Shown one piece after another: positions 18,760 to 26,372 of a DNA stretch of 64,000 bases. Location: contig CAWHYG010000007.1 in assembly GCA_963833505.1 (NCBI GenBank), positions 434,001 through 498,000 of the forward strand. The letters run 5' to 3'. The notes beneath the pieces were generated by a model. The model searched no databases. It had not been told where the DNA came from and worked only from the letters and a program-made list of their open reading frames with translations. The stretch's first letter is position 1; the number at the start of each line of letters is the position of its first letter. This stretch comes from CAWHYG01 sp963833505. Its GTDB lineage: Bacteria; Eisenbacteria; RBG-16-71-46; CAIMUX01. The position numbers and the translations under genes were made by a program.

Positions 18760-19173
18760 ATGAAGAACACCAATATCACGATGGTCAATCCCCAGCAGAT
18801 CGTGAACAAGGGTCTGAAGGGGTGCAAGAGCACGCGCACCGTCACGACCTTTGCGCAGAAGTTCGGCGTTCCCTGCGTCTGGTGGCGGCCCACCACGAAC
18901 CAGAAGGTCCTGCTCGTGGATTGGCCCCAGTTCCGCACGATCTGGAACCAGCACTGGAACACCAAGACTTCGACCCAGACCACGACCACCTGGAAGGGCA
19001 CGGGAACCTGGGGCACGGGCACGAACCGGACGAGCTGCCGCGCATCCACTCGTCCTTCGACGACGCGGACCCACACCCGGACCGGCACGGAGCGGACGGG
19101 GTACGGCAACACCCGCACGGCCACCAAGACCTACCGGACGACCAACTATCGGCGGACCCGCCGGGCGGCCTGA
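18760..19173 (+). CDS. Small very basic Thr/Arg-rich protein with HTH-like head
   Basis: A 137-residue protein from ATG 18760, with AAGGGGG eight bases upstream; an in-frame start at 18712 lacks one. The N-terminal part reads RTVTTFAQKFGVP, then WWRPTTNQKVLLVDW and PQFRTIW, the spacing of an excisionase/MerR-like winged helix-turn-helix (helix, GV turn, helix, hairpin, VD, helix). From about residue 75 the sequence becomes a Thr/Arg/Lys/Gly-rich tail with TR and RT doublets and no acidic cluster, ending RRTRRAA. Such tails occur in histone-like nucleic-acid-binding proteins. It is monocistronic, ends at a strong terminator, and I recognise no named family. Function is inferred only. Confidence 0.65.
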   Translation: MKNTNITMVNPQQIVNKGLKGCKSTRTVTTFAQKFGVPCVWWRPTTNQKVLLVDWPQFRTIWNQHWNTKTSTQTTTTWKGTGTWGTGTNRTSCRASTRPSTTRTHTRTGTERTGYGNTRTATKTYRTTNYRRTRRAA

Positions 19174-19212
19174 CGCCTCCGCCCCGGGTTCGGAAGATAG
19201 AAGGACATCCGC

Positions 19213-19248
19213 GGCCCGCTCCCCGGAATGGGGGGCGGGCCTTTTTTT
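19213..19248 (+). terminator. Intrinsic (Rho-independent) terminator
   Basis: GGCCCGCTCCCC (19213-19224) and GGGGGGCGGGCC (19230-19241) form a 12-bp stem with one T-G pair and a 5-base loop, followed directly by seven T. It ends the small basic protein gene and is the clearest terminator in the window. Confidence 0.9.
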
Positions 19249-19369
19249 CATCTCGCCGCCGCTCGCCGGCTCACGCGCCCATGAGCCGTCTGGCTTGACT
19301 GCCTCCTCGAAGGCGCTGAGCCGCTCAGGCGCCCGGCCCCGAAGCCTTTTGACGGCTCCGCTCGCCGGC

Positions 19370-19398
19370 TTGACCGCACTTCCCGGCGTTCGTATCCT
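19370..19398 (+). promoter_or_regulatory. Putative promoter for the cutA operon
   Basis: TTGACC (19370-19375), 17-base spacer, TATCCT (19393-19398), 27 bases before the cutA ATG. It is the best match to a sigma-70 promoter in the high-GC background. Confidence 0.55.
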
Positions 19399-19424
19399 GG
19401 GCCGTCACCAGGGAGTCCCGAAAA

Positions 19425-19760
19425 ATGGTCGAGCCGCTCATCGTCCTCACCACGATCGGCAACGCCGAGCAGGGGCGCCGCATCGCCCGCGAGCTGGTCG
19501 AGTCCAGGCTGGCCGCCTGCGTCACCTGCTTCCCGTCGCTGGTCTCGTTCTATCGCTGGAGCGGACGGGTCGAGGAAGACGGAGAGATGCTGCTGATGAT
19601 CAAGTCCACGCAGGAGCGCCTGGACGAGCTGAAGGCGCATCTGCTGCGGGTTCATCCCTACGAGGTGCCGGAGTTCCTGGTCCTGCCGATCCGGGAGGGA
19701 GGCGAGCCCTACCTGAAGTGGCTGGCCGAGAGCACCGGCCGTCCTCCGGAAAGGCCATGA
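19425..19760 (+). CDS. cutA: Divalent-cation tolerance protein CutA
   Basis: A 111-residue CutA1 protein, the usual length. It shows IVLTTIGNAEQGRRIARELVE-type start, RLAACVTCFP, SFYRWSGRVEEDGEMLLMIKST and HPYEVPEFLVLPI, all hallmarks of the trimeric ferredoxin-like fold. CutA binds divalent metals and is linked to copper tolerance in E. coli, though its exact role is unsettled. GGGAG lies upstream of the ATG. The next ATG follows the stop by one base. Confidence 0.92.
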   Translation: MVEPLIVLTTIGNAEQGRRIARELVESRLAACVTCFPSLVSFYRWSGRVEEDGEMLLMIKSTQERLDELKAHLLRVHPYEVPEFLVLPIREGGEPYLKWLAESTGRPPERP

Positions 19761-19761
19761 C

Positions 19762-20568
19762 ATGGTTCCCGCCTGCGGCGTCATCACCCTGACGACCGAC
19801 TTCGGCCTCCACGACAGCTACGTGGCCACCATGAAGGCGGTCATCCTCCGGATCCATCCGGAGGCCCGCCTCGTCGATCTCACGCACCAGATCGCCCCGC
19901 AGGACATCCTCGAAGCTTCGCTCGTGCTGGACAACGCGTACCGCTATTTTCCGGCCGGATCGGTCCATCTCGTCGTGGTCGATCCGGAGGTCGGGGGCAG
20001 CCGCCGGCCGATCCTCCTCGCGGGCGAAGAGCAATACTTCGTGGGACCGGACAACGGAACCTTCACCCGGGTGCTGGACGCCGAGCCGGACGCGCCGGTG
20101 GTCGAGATCAAGGAGCGGAACTACCTGTTGCCGAACATCACCGACACGTTTCACGGCCGCGACGTCTTCGCTCCGGCGGCGGCCTTCCTTTCGCGGGGCG
20201 TGGCGCCGGATGAATTCGGGCCGCGCGTCGAGGATCCCCGGCGCCTGACCCTACCGGAGCCCCGGATCTGGGACGATCAGATCCGCGGCGAGGTCATCCA
20301 CATCGACAGCTTCGGCAACATCCTCAGCAACATCACCCGCGCGTTCTACGAGAAAGCGGCGGGCGGGCGCCGCTGCCGCATCCTCCTCAACGGAAAGGTC
20401 ATCGATCGGCTCTGCCGGAGCTACTACGAGCAGGAGAAGGGCCGGACGCTCGCGCTCTTCGGCAGCAGCGGCCTCCTCGAGATCGCGGTGGCGGAAGGCC
20501 GCGCCGACCGGCGGATCGGCGCGGGCAAGGGGGATACCGTCCTGGTCCAGTTCGAGGGGGAGCGATGA
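19762..20568 (+). CDS. SAM hydroxide adenosyltransferase (DUF62 family)
   Basis: A 268-residue enzyme of the family that splits S-adenosylmethionine into adenosine and methionine using hydroxide. Markers: ITLTTDFGLHDSYVATMKAV at the N-terminus, VDPEVGGSRRPI, VGPDNGTFT, FHGRDVFAPAAA and the C-terminal-domain strand GEVIHIDSFGNILSNI. The length matches the family. It starts one base after the cutA stop and its own stop overlaps the cvpA start by four bases, so the three genes form an operon. The physiological reason for SAM hydrolysis is not known. Confidence 0.88.
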   Translation: MVPACGVITLTTDFGLHDSYVATMKAVILRIHPEARLVDLTHQIAPQDILEASLVLDNAYRYFPAGSVHLVVVDPEVGGSRRPILLAGEEQYFVGPDNGTFTRVLDAEPDAPVVEIKERNYLLPNITDTFHGRDVFAPAAAFLSRGVAPDEFGPRVEDPRRLTLPEPRIWDDQIRGEVIHIDSFGNILSNITRAFYEKAAGGRRCRILLNGKVIDRLCRSYYEQEKGRTLALFGSSGLLEIAVAEGRADRRIGAGKGDTVLVQFEGER

Positions 20569-21110
20569 CGCTCGCGATGGATCTGCTGCTGATCGCCTGC
20601 TTCCTGCTGACGCTGGCGGCGGGAGCGCGCGGAGGATTCTTCCGCGAACTGTTCGCGTTGCTCGGGGTGGCGGCCGGTGTCGCCGCCGCCATCAAGCTCA
20701 CCGAGCCGGTCCTGCTCCACCTGTCCGCCGGCCTTCGCGGTGCGGTTTCCGCCGCGATCATCTTCATGCTGATCGTTCTCGTCGCCTACGGCCTCGTCAC
20801 CATGATCGGCGTGGCCTTTTCCGCCCTTTGGGAAGGCAGGAATCCGGGCGGGTTGAGCCGGCTCCTCGGCTTCATCCTGGGAGGCGTTCGCGGGCTCCTT
20901 CTGGTCCTGGTGCTGGCCGGGACCCTGGTGCTCCTGGCTCCGGACGGCAGCGTCCGGCTGGGCCGGTCGCGGGTGCTGCCGCGTCTCGGGCCGGGCATCA
21001 CCTGGGGGGCGCATTTCCTGCCCCCGGACGTGCGGGCGAAGTTGCTCGAAAAGTGGCAGCTCTTGCCCTTCGGTCGGACCACGCCCGTTCACGACGTAAG
21101 GACCGTCTGA
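20565..21110 (+). CDS. CvpA-family membrane protein
   Basis: A 181-residue protein with four hydrophobic segments, including the opening MDLLLIACFLLTLAAGARGGFF, whose G-x-R-G-G-F pattern matches CvpA. SD GGGGGAG lies just before the ATG, which overlaps the previous stop (ATGA). CvpA of E. coli is needed for colicin V production and bile resistance; in general it is a membrane protein of unresolved activity. Last gene of the cutA operon. Confidence 0.8.
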   Translation: MTLAMDLLLIACFLLTLAAGARGGFFRELFALLGVAAGVAAAIKLTEPVLLHLSAGLRGAVSAAIIFMLIVLVAYGLVTMIGVAFSALWEGRNPGGLSRLLGFILGGVRGLLLVLVLAGTLVLLAPDGSVRLGRSRVLPRLGPGITWGAHFLPPDVRAKLLEKWQLLPFGRTTPVHDVRTV

Positions 21111-21245
21111 CCCGAATCAGCAACTGCCGCCGTCTCGCCCATCTCTTCTCGACCGCGTGTGGCCCGGCCGTTCCGGTGACCTTGCTTGGGCGGGTGCCCG
21201 GCGGCTTGGCGGATCCCCTCCGAGTCTCGGAAAGGCCGCCCGCGC

Positions 21246-22481
21246 TCAATCCCGCAACGGGGGATCCGGAGACTGCCCGGTGTAGAAACGGCTGTTCATC
21301 CAGGCCGCCCGGATCTCGGGAAGCGAGGCCTTGATCGCCCCCATGGTCGGCACTGCGAGGATCAAGCCCAGGAAACCGAAGAGCAGCCCGGAGGTGAGAA
21401 CCCCGAGGAGTACGACGAGAGGATGCAGTCCGAGCCCCCGGCCCTGGATTCTCGGCGTCAGGACCTGGCCTTCGAGCAGGTTCATCGCGAACATGGTAAT
21501 GACGCCCTTGATCAGCGTGCCCCAGGGCGCCGGTCCGGTCAGGGCGGTGAGCGCGACCAGAATCATCGTCACCCAGAATCCGATGATCGGCAGAAGCAAC
21601 AGGAGAGCCGCCAGCACGCCGAGCGCGATGGGCTGAGGCAGGCCCGAGATCCGGAAGGCCAGCGAGAGCAGCACCGCCTCGATCACGGCGATGGCTGTCT
21701 GACCACGGAAGTAGACCTGGAAGGCGATCTGCAGATCCGTCGCGAGCCGCGTGGCCGCGCCGTGCCACCGCGCAGGCATCCAGGCCAAGGTGCCGTCCCG
21801 GAGCCGCACCCAGTCCAGGAGGAGGTAGTACGCGATCACCGGCATCAAGAGCGCGACTGCGATCCACTGGGCCAGACGGCCCATCTCCTTTCCGACTCCG
21901 ATCAGACCGCCGACGGCCGTCTTGAGGAGCATCTCCACGTGCGCGGTGACCTGATCGAGGATCGGATGGCTCACGGCGCCGGGCGCTGCGGGCCCGGCCT
22001 TCAGAGCGCCGATCCGGATCAGGAGCGGGCCGAGCCGGGACTCCACGAGGTCGTAAGCCTGGGGGATGTGGCGGATCAGGCGCACGGACTCCGCGATCAG
22101 AGCCGGAATGAGCAGGACCAACGCGAGGACGATGAGGCAGACGATCGGTAGGAGGGCGATGAACGCGGCGACGGGCCGGGGCAGGCGCGGCCGGTGCAGC
22201 CATTCCACCAGCGGCGCCAGCACGTAGGCGATGAGGATGCCGCCGAGGAGGGAATAGACAACCCACCGGGCCTGGTGGACAATCCAGAGGGCCAGAAGCA
22301 GCAGGAGGAGCGCGCCCACCGTGCGCCCGGTCCGGCTCCGCCGGATCGGCCACCAGAGAGCGCAGAGCATCAGAACGAGGGCCAGCGGTCCAAGCTCCCG
22401 CTGGACGACCCAGAGGAGGATGGCCGTCCCGGCCGCCAGCACGAGGGAAAGGGTCAGGCCTCCGTCCAAGGCGCTCTCCAA
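21246..22481 (-). CDS. AI-2E family transporter
   Basis: A polytopic membrane protein of up to 411 residues. After two extra N-terminal segments it shows the family opening (WVVYSLLGGILIAYVLAPLVEWL), the large hydrophilic loop, and the conserved second half with LPIIGFWVTMILVALTAL, NLLEGQVLTPRIQGRGLGLHP and GFLGLILAVP. Members export small molecules or act as Na+/H+ antiporters; AI-2 transport itself is only shown for some. The TTG at 22481 has no SD and lies only 23 bases from the divergent macro-domain gene, so the true start may be further inside. Confidence 0.82.
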   Translation of the reverse strand: MESALDGGLTLSLVLAAGTAILLWVVQRELGPLALVLMLCALWWPIRRSRTGRTVGALLLLLLALWIVHQARWVVYSLLGGILIAYVLAPLVEWLHRPRLPRPVAAFIALLPIVCLIVLALVLLIPALIAESVRLIRHIPQAYDLVESRLGPLLIRIGALKAGPAAPGAVSHPILDQVTAHVEMLLKTAVGGLIGVGKEMGRLAQWIAVALLMPVIAYYLLLDWVRLRDGTLAWMPARWHGAATRLATDLQIAFQVYFRGQTAIAVIEAVLLSLAFRISGLPQPIALGVLAALLLLLPIIGFWVTMILVALTALTGPAPWGTLIKGVITMFAMNLLEGQVLTPRIQGRGLGLHPLVVLLGVLTSGLLFGFLGLILAVPTMGAIKASLPEIRAAWMNSRFYTGQSPDPPLRD

Positions 22482-22504
22482 GGTCGGCGAAGAAGGAGGT
22501 CCCG

Positions 22505-23041
22505 ATGGCGTTTCGGATCTTGCAAACCCGCCTCGAGTGGAAGCCTGAGGCGGAGGAACCCGCCTCCCATGAAATCCTGGTCATTCCGGCCAACGATCGC
22601 CTGTGGATGCTATCCGGGCCGGGGCTGGAGATCAAGAAGCGTTTCGGCAAGGAGATTGAGGCCGAGGCGGCCCGTCAAGGGCCGGTCGCGCCCGGGGAGA
22701 TCGTCTCCACTCCGGGGGGCAAGACCGGATACACGCGTCTCTACCACGCCGTCGTGATGGGCCAGGATCAGCACTGGATTCCGGGCGCGGGAGAGCACGC
22801 CATCGTCGCGGCGTGCGTGCAGGCCGACCGGGAGAAGGCCGCGTCCATGGTCGTGCATCCGCTCTACCGGGGCGTTCACGGCAAGCGCGAAGCCGCCGCC
22901 CAGGAAATGCTGGCGGGCTTCCTTTCGTCCCTGGAAAAGGGCACGACTCTCCGTGTGGTCTCGATCCTTTGGGGCCAGCCGGACGAGAAGGAGATGCTCC
23001 ACCAGATGTTCCTGCACCTCCTCGGCCATTCCCGGATCTGA
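22505..23041 (+). CDS. Divergent macro-domain protein (ADP-ribose binding)
   Basis: A 178-residue single-domain protein with a strong SD (GAAGGAGGT) before the ATG. It follows macro-domain order: EILVIPANDRLW in place of the usual VNAAN, SGPGLEIKKRFGKEIEAE for the GGG-V-AI helix, GEIVSTPGGK for the tG-a-iT-g strand, LYHAVVMGQ for yvIHtVgp, and a late VVHPLYRGVHGKREAAAQEM resembling the phosphate-binding loop region. Macro domains bind or hydrolyse ADP-ribose adducts; here key residues are altered, so binding rather than catalysis is plausible. No ADP-ribosyltransferase lies next to it. Confidence 0.65.
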   Translation: MAFRILQTRLEWKPEAEEPASHEILVIPANDRLWMLSGPGLEIKKRFGKEIEAEAARQGPVAPGEIVSTPGGKTGYTRLYHAVVMGQDQHWIPGAGEHAIVAACVQADREKAASMVVHPLYRGVHGKREAAAQEMLAGFLSSLEKGTTLRVVSILWGQPDEKEMLHQMFLHLLGHSRI

Positions 23042-23054
23042 CCGCGCGATCGGC

Positions 23055-23852
23055 TCACGGAATCCACTGGCCGAGCGGACTCGCCTTGCAGCCCACATAG
23101 AGCAGGCCATAGAAGAGCCAGACTGCGACAACCGGATAGGCCGTCCGCCGGACCGGGAGCGCCGTCAGAACCGAAAACCCGACCGCCAGCAGCACCAACC
23201 GGTACAGCTCGAAGACGTCGAACATGTTCAGCCCGGCGGACAGAACCCCCTGGTCGGGACTCACGAAGGCGGCCGGGCTGGTGTAGACGTAAAGCGAGTG
23301 CTTGGAGAGCATGAGCGGCAACCGGAGCAGCTCGCGCGGCAGCGTGACCAGTCCGCTCAGGGCCGTGATCGCGAAGATCTCGGCGAATCGCGCCCGGGCG
23401 CCCAGGACGAAATTGAGCCCCAGCATGTAGAGCAGCGCCGTCAGGGCGAAGCCGAGCAGACAGAGAGCAATGACTCCTCCCAGGGCCTGGGCGATCTCGG
23501 CCGCAGGGGAAGGAGGCTGCGAAAGCCGATCGATGATCTGGGCCTTTTGATCCTCCGGTATCTTCTCGTTCTGCTCGATGGCCGCTTTCGTGTGCTCCTG
23601 CATGAGATCTCGAAGGAGATAGGTCTGCGAGATCTGGACCAGGCTCAGCGCGATGAGCGGGATCAGCCAGACCGAGACCGTGAGGGGCGGCTGGAATGCC
23701 TTCCGCGGGCTCGAGAACAGCCAGAAGAAGCGCTGCAGGATGCTCGGTGCGACCGCGCGACCCGGCGCACCCGGCGCCGTGGGAACGATCGGGGTCCCCG
23801 GAGCGTCTCGCTGCCCGTCTGGTCCCGGAGGGATCTCGGGCGGAAATGTCAT
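23055..23852 (-). CDS. Yip1-family membrane protein
   Basis: A 265-residue protein. After a Pro-rich cytoplasmic head (about 45 residues) comes FFWLFSSPRKAF, a typical Yip1/DUF1282 entry, then about five membrane segments (WLIPLIALSLVQI, LGGVIALCLLGFALTALLYML, FAEIFAITALSGLV, YRLVLLAVGFSVLTAL, YPVVAVWLFYGLLYVG). The ATG at 23852 has GGAGG six bases upstream; the frame extends to 23876 but without SD. A group II intron sits immediately upstream of that SD, on the other strand, so the original promoter is now 1.9 kb away. Confidence 0.72.
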   Translation of the reverse strand: MTFPPEIPPGPDGQRDAPGTPIVPTAPGAPGRAVAPSILQRFFWLFSSPRKAFQPPLTVSVWLIPLIALSLVQISQTYLLRDLMQEHTKAAIEQNEKIPEDQKAQIIDRLSQPPSPAAEIAQALGGVIALCLLGFALTALLYMLGLNFVLGARARFAEIFAITALSGLVTLPRELLRLPLMLSKHSLYVYTSPAAFVSPDQGVLSAGLNMFDVFELYRLVLLAVGFSVLTALPVRRTAYPVVAVWLFYGLLYVGCKASPLGQWIP

Positions 23853-24382
23853 GCTCAACCTCCGTGCGCCGGTCAAACCGGCGAGGTGAAGTGAATGAAA
23901 GAGTCATACATCGAAGGGCCAGCCACCCACGATGGCCCCGAGTCATGCGCTGTCGGCCGCGAGGCCGGGAGTGAAGCGTTGACAGGGGTACGGGCGGGCC
24001 GGGTATTGAACCGCGTAATCCATGAATCACTTCGGGGTGCCGACGCTGTGGAGGTTAGCGGAAGGCCACACCCTGGGCGTCGCCATGGCGAGACGCCGAG
24101 GGACCCCGCGCGGTCAGAGGCCCTGAGCACGTTCGGAGTCACCTTGCATGGGAACCGGGAGATCCCGCCCTCGTCTGGAAGCAGGGTATGCCCAGACCGC
24201 ATCGGGAAGCCGAAAGGCGCACGCCGATGATGGACGAAGGTGGGAGGTCGGACCGACCCGTAGTACCGGGGAAGTCGCCGAACGGTGCCGGGCGACCGGT
24301 GGCGGAGGTGATGGAGGGAAGGGGTCGGGCCAAGGGGAACTCGCTCGAAGCCGACACGCACCGGACACAGAGCCGGGAGTGC

Positions 24383-25723
24383 GTGCCCAGCGGACTGGAG
24401 CGGGTACGACAGGCGGCAAGAAAGGACAGGAAACAGCGGTTCACCACGCTCCTGCACCATGTCTACGACGTGGATCGACTGCGCGCGGGCTACTTCGCCC
24501 TGAAGAAGAACGCGGCGGCAGGAATCGACGGCGAGACCTGGCAGCACTACGGGGAAAACTTGGAAGAGAACCTCCGAGACCTTTCCGAAAGGCTGAAGCG
24601 AGGAGCGTATCGGGCGAAGCCGGTTCGGCGAGCGTACATCCCCAAGACCGACGGGCGGCAGCGGCCGCTCGGAGTTCCGACGCTGGAGGACAAGATCGTC
24701 CAGCGTGCGGTGGTCGAGGTGTTGAACGCCATCTACGAAATCGACTTCCTCGGATTTTCCTATGGTTCCCGACCGGGACGCAGCCCGCATCAAGCGCTGG
24801 ATGCACTCACGGTCGGGATCGAACGGAAGAAGGTGAGCTGGGTGCTCGACGCCGACATCCGGTCGTTCTTCGATACCCTCGACCATGGATGGCTGCGGAA
24901 ATTCATCGAGCACCGGATCGCGGACCAGCGGGTCGTGCGCTTGATCCTGAAGTGGCTCAAGGCCGGCGTGCTGGAGGAGGGGAAGCGCATCGCCGGGAGG
25001 GTGGGCACGGTTCAGGGCGGGTCGATCAGTCCCCTCCTGGCCAACGTCTACCTGCATTATGCTCTCGACCTGTGGATCCAGCGATGGAGAACGAAGCAAG
25101 CGCGCGGCGACGTGGTCGTGGTGCGTTTTGTCGATGACTTCGTGGTTGGGTTCCAGCATCGAGACGTGGCCGAGCGGTTCCTGGTCGAGCTGCGCGAACG
25201 CTTCGCAAAGTTCGGGCTGGAGCTGCACCCGGAAAAGACCCGCCTGATCGAGTTCGGTCGCTTCGCCGAGAAGAACCGACGCGATCGGGGGGACGGGAAG
25301 CCCCCGACCTTCAACTTCCTTGGCTTCACGCACATCTGCGGGAAGACCCGGCAGGGGAAGTTCACGGTGCTGCGGCAGACGATGCGCCAGCGGTGGCAGG
25401 CGAAGCTCAAGGAGATCGGCAGCGAACTCCGGAGGCGACTGCACGACCCCGTCCCGGACCAAGGAGCCTACCTGCGGACGGTCCTGCTCGGGCACTACCG
25501 CTATTACGGGGTGCCTCGAAACGGACCGGCCCTCTCGGCCTTCCGCAACGCGGTGTCCTGGCGATGGGGGCGGAGTCTCCGCCGCCGAAGTCAGAAGACG
25601 CGGCTCACGGTCGTCCGATGGAAACGCCTGGTGACTCAATGGCTCCCCATTCCCCGGATCTGTCAACCCTGGCCCAATCAGCGCCTGGGCGTGATGACCC
25701 AAGGTGGGAGCCGGATGCGGTAG
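24383..25723 (+). CDS. ltrA: Group II intron reverse transcriptase/maturase
   Basis: From GTG 24383 (GGGAG upstream) the protein has 446 residues; the frame is open to 24188, but that part overlaps the ribozyme core. RT blocks are clear: AAAGIDGETW, RAYIPKTDGRQRPLGVPTLEDKIVQ, DADIRSFFDTLDH, GTVQGGSISPLLANVYLH, VRFVDDFVVGF and LHPEKTRLIEFG, then FNFLGFTH. A maturase (X) domain follows (YLRTVLLGHYRYYGVP). No HNH endonuclease domain is present. The catalytic box is FVDD rather than YADD; both catalytic Asp are kept. It splices and mobilises its host intron. Confidence 0.9.
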   Translation: MPSGLERVRQAARKDRKQRFTTLLHHVYDVDRLRAGYFALKKNAAAGIDGETWQHYGENLEENLRDLSERLKRGAYRAKPVRRAYIPKTDGRQRPLGVPTLEDKIVQRAVVEVLNAIYEIDFLGFSYGSRPGRSPHQALDALTVGIERKKVSWVLDADIRSFFDTLDHGWLRKFIEHRIADQRVVRLILKWLKAGVLEEGKRIAGRVGTVQGGSISPLLANVYLHYALDLWIQRWRTKQARGDVVVVRFVDDFVVGFQHRDVAERFLVELRERFAKFGLELHPEKTRLIEFGRFAEKNRRDRGDGKPPTFNFLGFTHICGKTRQGKFTVLRQTMRQRWQAKLKEIGSELRRRLHDPVPDQGAYLRTVLLGHYRYYGVPRNGPALSAFRNAVSWRWGRSLRRRSQKTRLTVVRWKRLVTQWLPIPRICQPWPNQRLGVMTQGGSRMR

Positions 25724-25780
25724 TCCCGCTCGTCCGGTTCTGTGGAGGGGGCTATGGGTGACCATGGTTCCTACTCCGAC
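25708..25780 (+). ncRNA. Group II intron ribozyme domains V and VI
   Basis: Domain V (25708-25740) starts GAGCCGGA and closes TCCGGTTC with an 8-bp outer stem, an inner GCGG/CCGC stem and the AGC catalytic triad. It overlaps the end of the maturase frame. Domain VI (25744-25777) pairs GGAG/CTCC, GGGGC/GTTCC and TATGG/CCATG around a GTGA tetraloop, with the TA bulge at 25772-25773 supplying the branch-point A. Confidence 0.85.
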
Positions 25781-25943
25781 CTTGATGCCGGCGTTTGGCT
25801 CGGGCGGCATTCTGCGACCGCCTCTGCGTGGTGTCAACGGCCGTCGCCGGCCGATCGTGCGGACTCCGAACGGACTCCGACTGCGCGCCGTTGAGACACC
25901 ACCGGAATCCAGGTCTGCGATGTCCGTGCCGGAGCGGGATCAG

Positions 25944-26087
25944 ATCCGGGTTCGGGTCCAGATTCAGGTTCAGGCCCAGATTCGGGTTCGGGTCCAGATT
26001 CAGGTTCGGGCCCAGGTCCGGGTGCGAGTCCAAATGCAGGTTCAGGCCCAGGTCCGGGCTCGGGTCCAGGCACAGGTCCGGATTCTT
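25944..26087 (+). repeat. Degenerate hexanucleotide tandem array
   Basis: About 24 consecutive hexamers of the pattern GTYCRG/ATTCRG (for example GTTCGG, GTCCAG, ATTCAG, GCCCAG). The array lies in a 590-base stretch without a convincing gene between the intron end and the polysaccharide operon. All frames on both strands stay open because the unit is six bases; translations are alternating QVRV-type or PEPESG-type low complexity, so I treat it as a repeat, not a gene. Confidence 0.75.
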
Positions 26088-26240
26088 GTCGGATTCGAGT
26101 CCGAGACCCGGTCCTTGTGCGGTCCCAGAGCCAGCGTCGTCGCCGGAATCACCTCTGTCACCGGGAGTGGACGGCCAAATGCCGGTTCTGAGTCCACCCG
26201 GTCCGCAAGGACGTAAAGTTTTCCGACATGTAATGATGCT

Positions 26241-26270
26241 GTAACACATTGCAATACTATTTGTTATAAT
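26241..26270 (+). promoter_or_regulatory. Putative main promoter of the polysaccharide operon
   Basis: GTAACA (26241-26246), 18-base spacer, perfect TATAAT (26265-26270), inside a markedly AT-rich island (about 26213-26300). TGTAACA (26240-26246) and TGTTATA (26262-26268) form an imperfect inverted repeat over the promoter and could be an operator. The leader to the ATG at 26373 is about 95 bases. Confidence 0.6.
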
Positions 26271-26372
26271 TTTATGATTCTAGCGTCGGTTTCCCAAACA
26301 AATCATGCTTGAAGGGTTCGAGGCTTCCGATCATAGTGGAGACGGCCCGGTATCGGAACGAACGGACAGTCC

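Larger units (their letters stand above)
23864..25780 (+). mobile_element. Group II intron, complete, with maturase/RT
   Basis: The 5' end has the consensus GUGCG (23864-23868). The last seven exon bases before it, AACCTCC (23857-23863), are the exact reverse complement of GGAGGTT at 24050-24056 inside domain I, an IBS1-EBS1 pair. Domain V is at 25708-25740 and a domain VI hairpin with a bulged A (25773) lies seven bases before a terminal AC at 25780. Domains I-III fill about 23864-24380; the RT lies in domain IV. The insertion is just upstream of the Yip1 gene SD, antisense to it. Removing the intron restores AAGGGAGG before that gene. Confidence 0.88.

Noticed and set aside
21111..21245. 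Terminator between converging cvpA and AI-2E genes
   Set aside because: No convincing stem or T-run could be found.
25944..26087. Possible CRISPR array
   Set aside because: Units are six bases without spacers, and no cas genes are present.
25704..26216. Frame covering the hexamer array, QVRV-type repeats
   Set aside because: It begins within intron domain V and its repeat comes from the 6-base unit; no SD or family match.
26312..26332. tRNA T-arm-like GGTTCGAGGC
   Set aside because: The stem has a mismatch and no D or anticodon arm can be formed around it.
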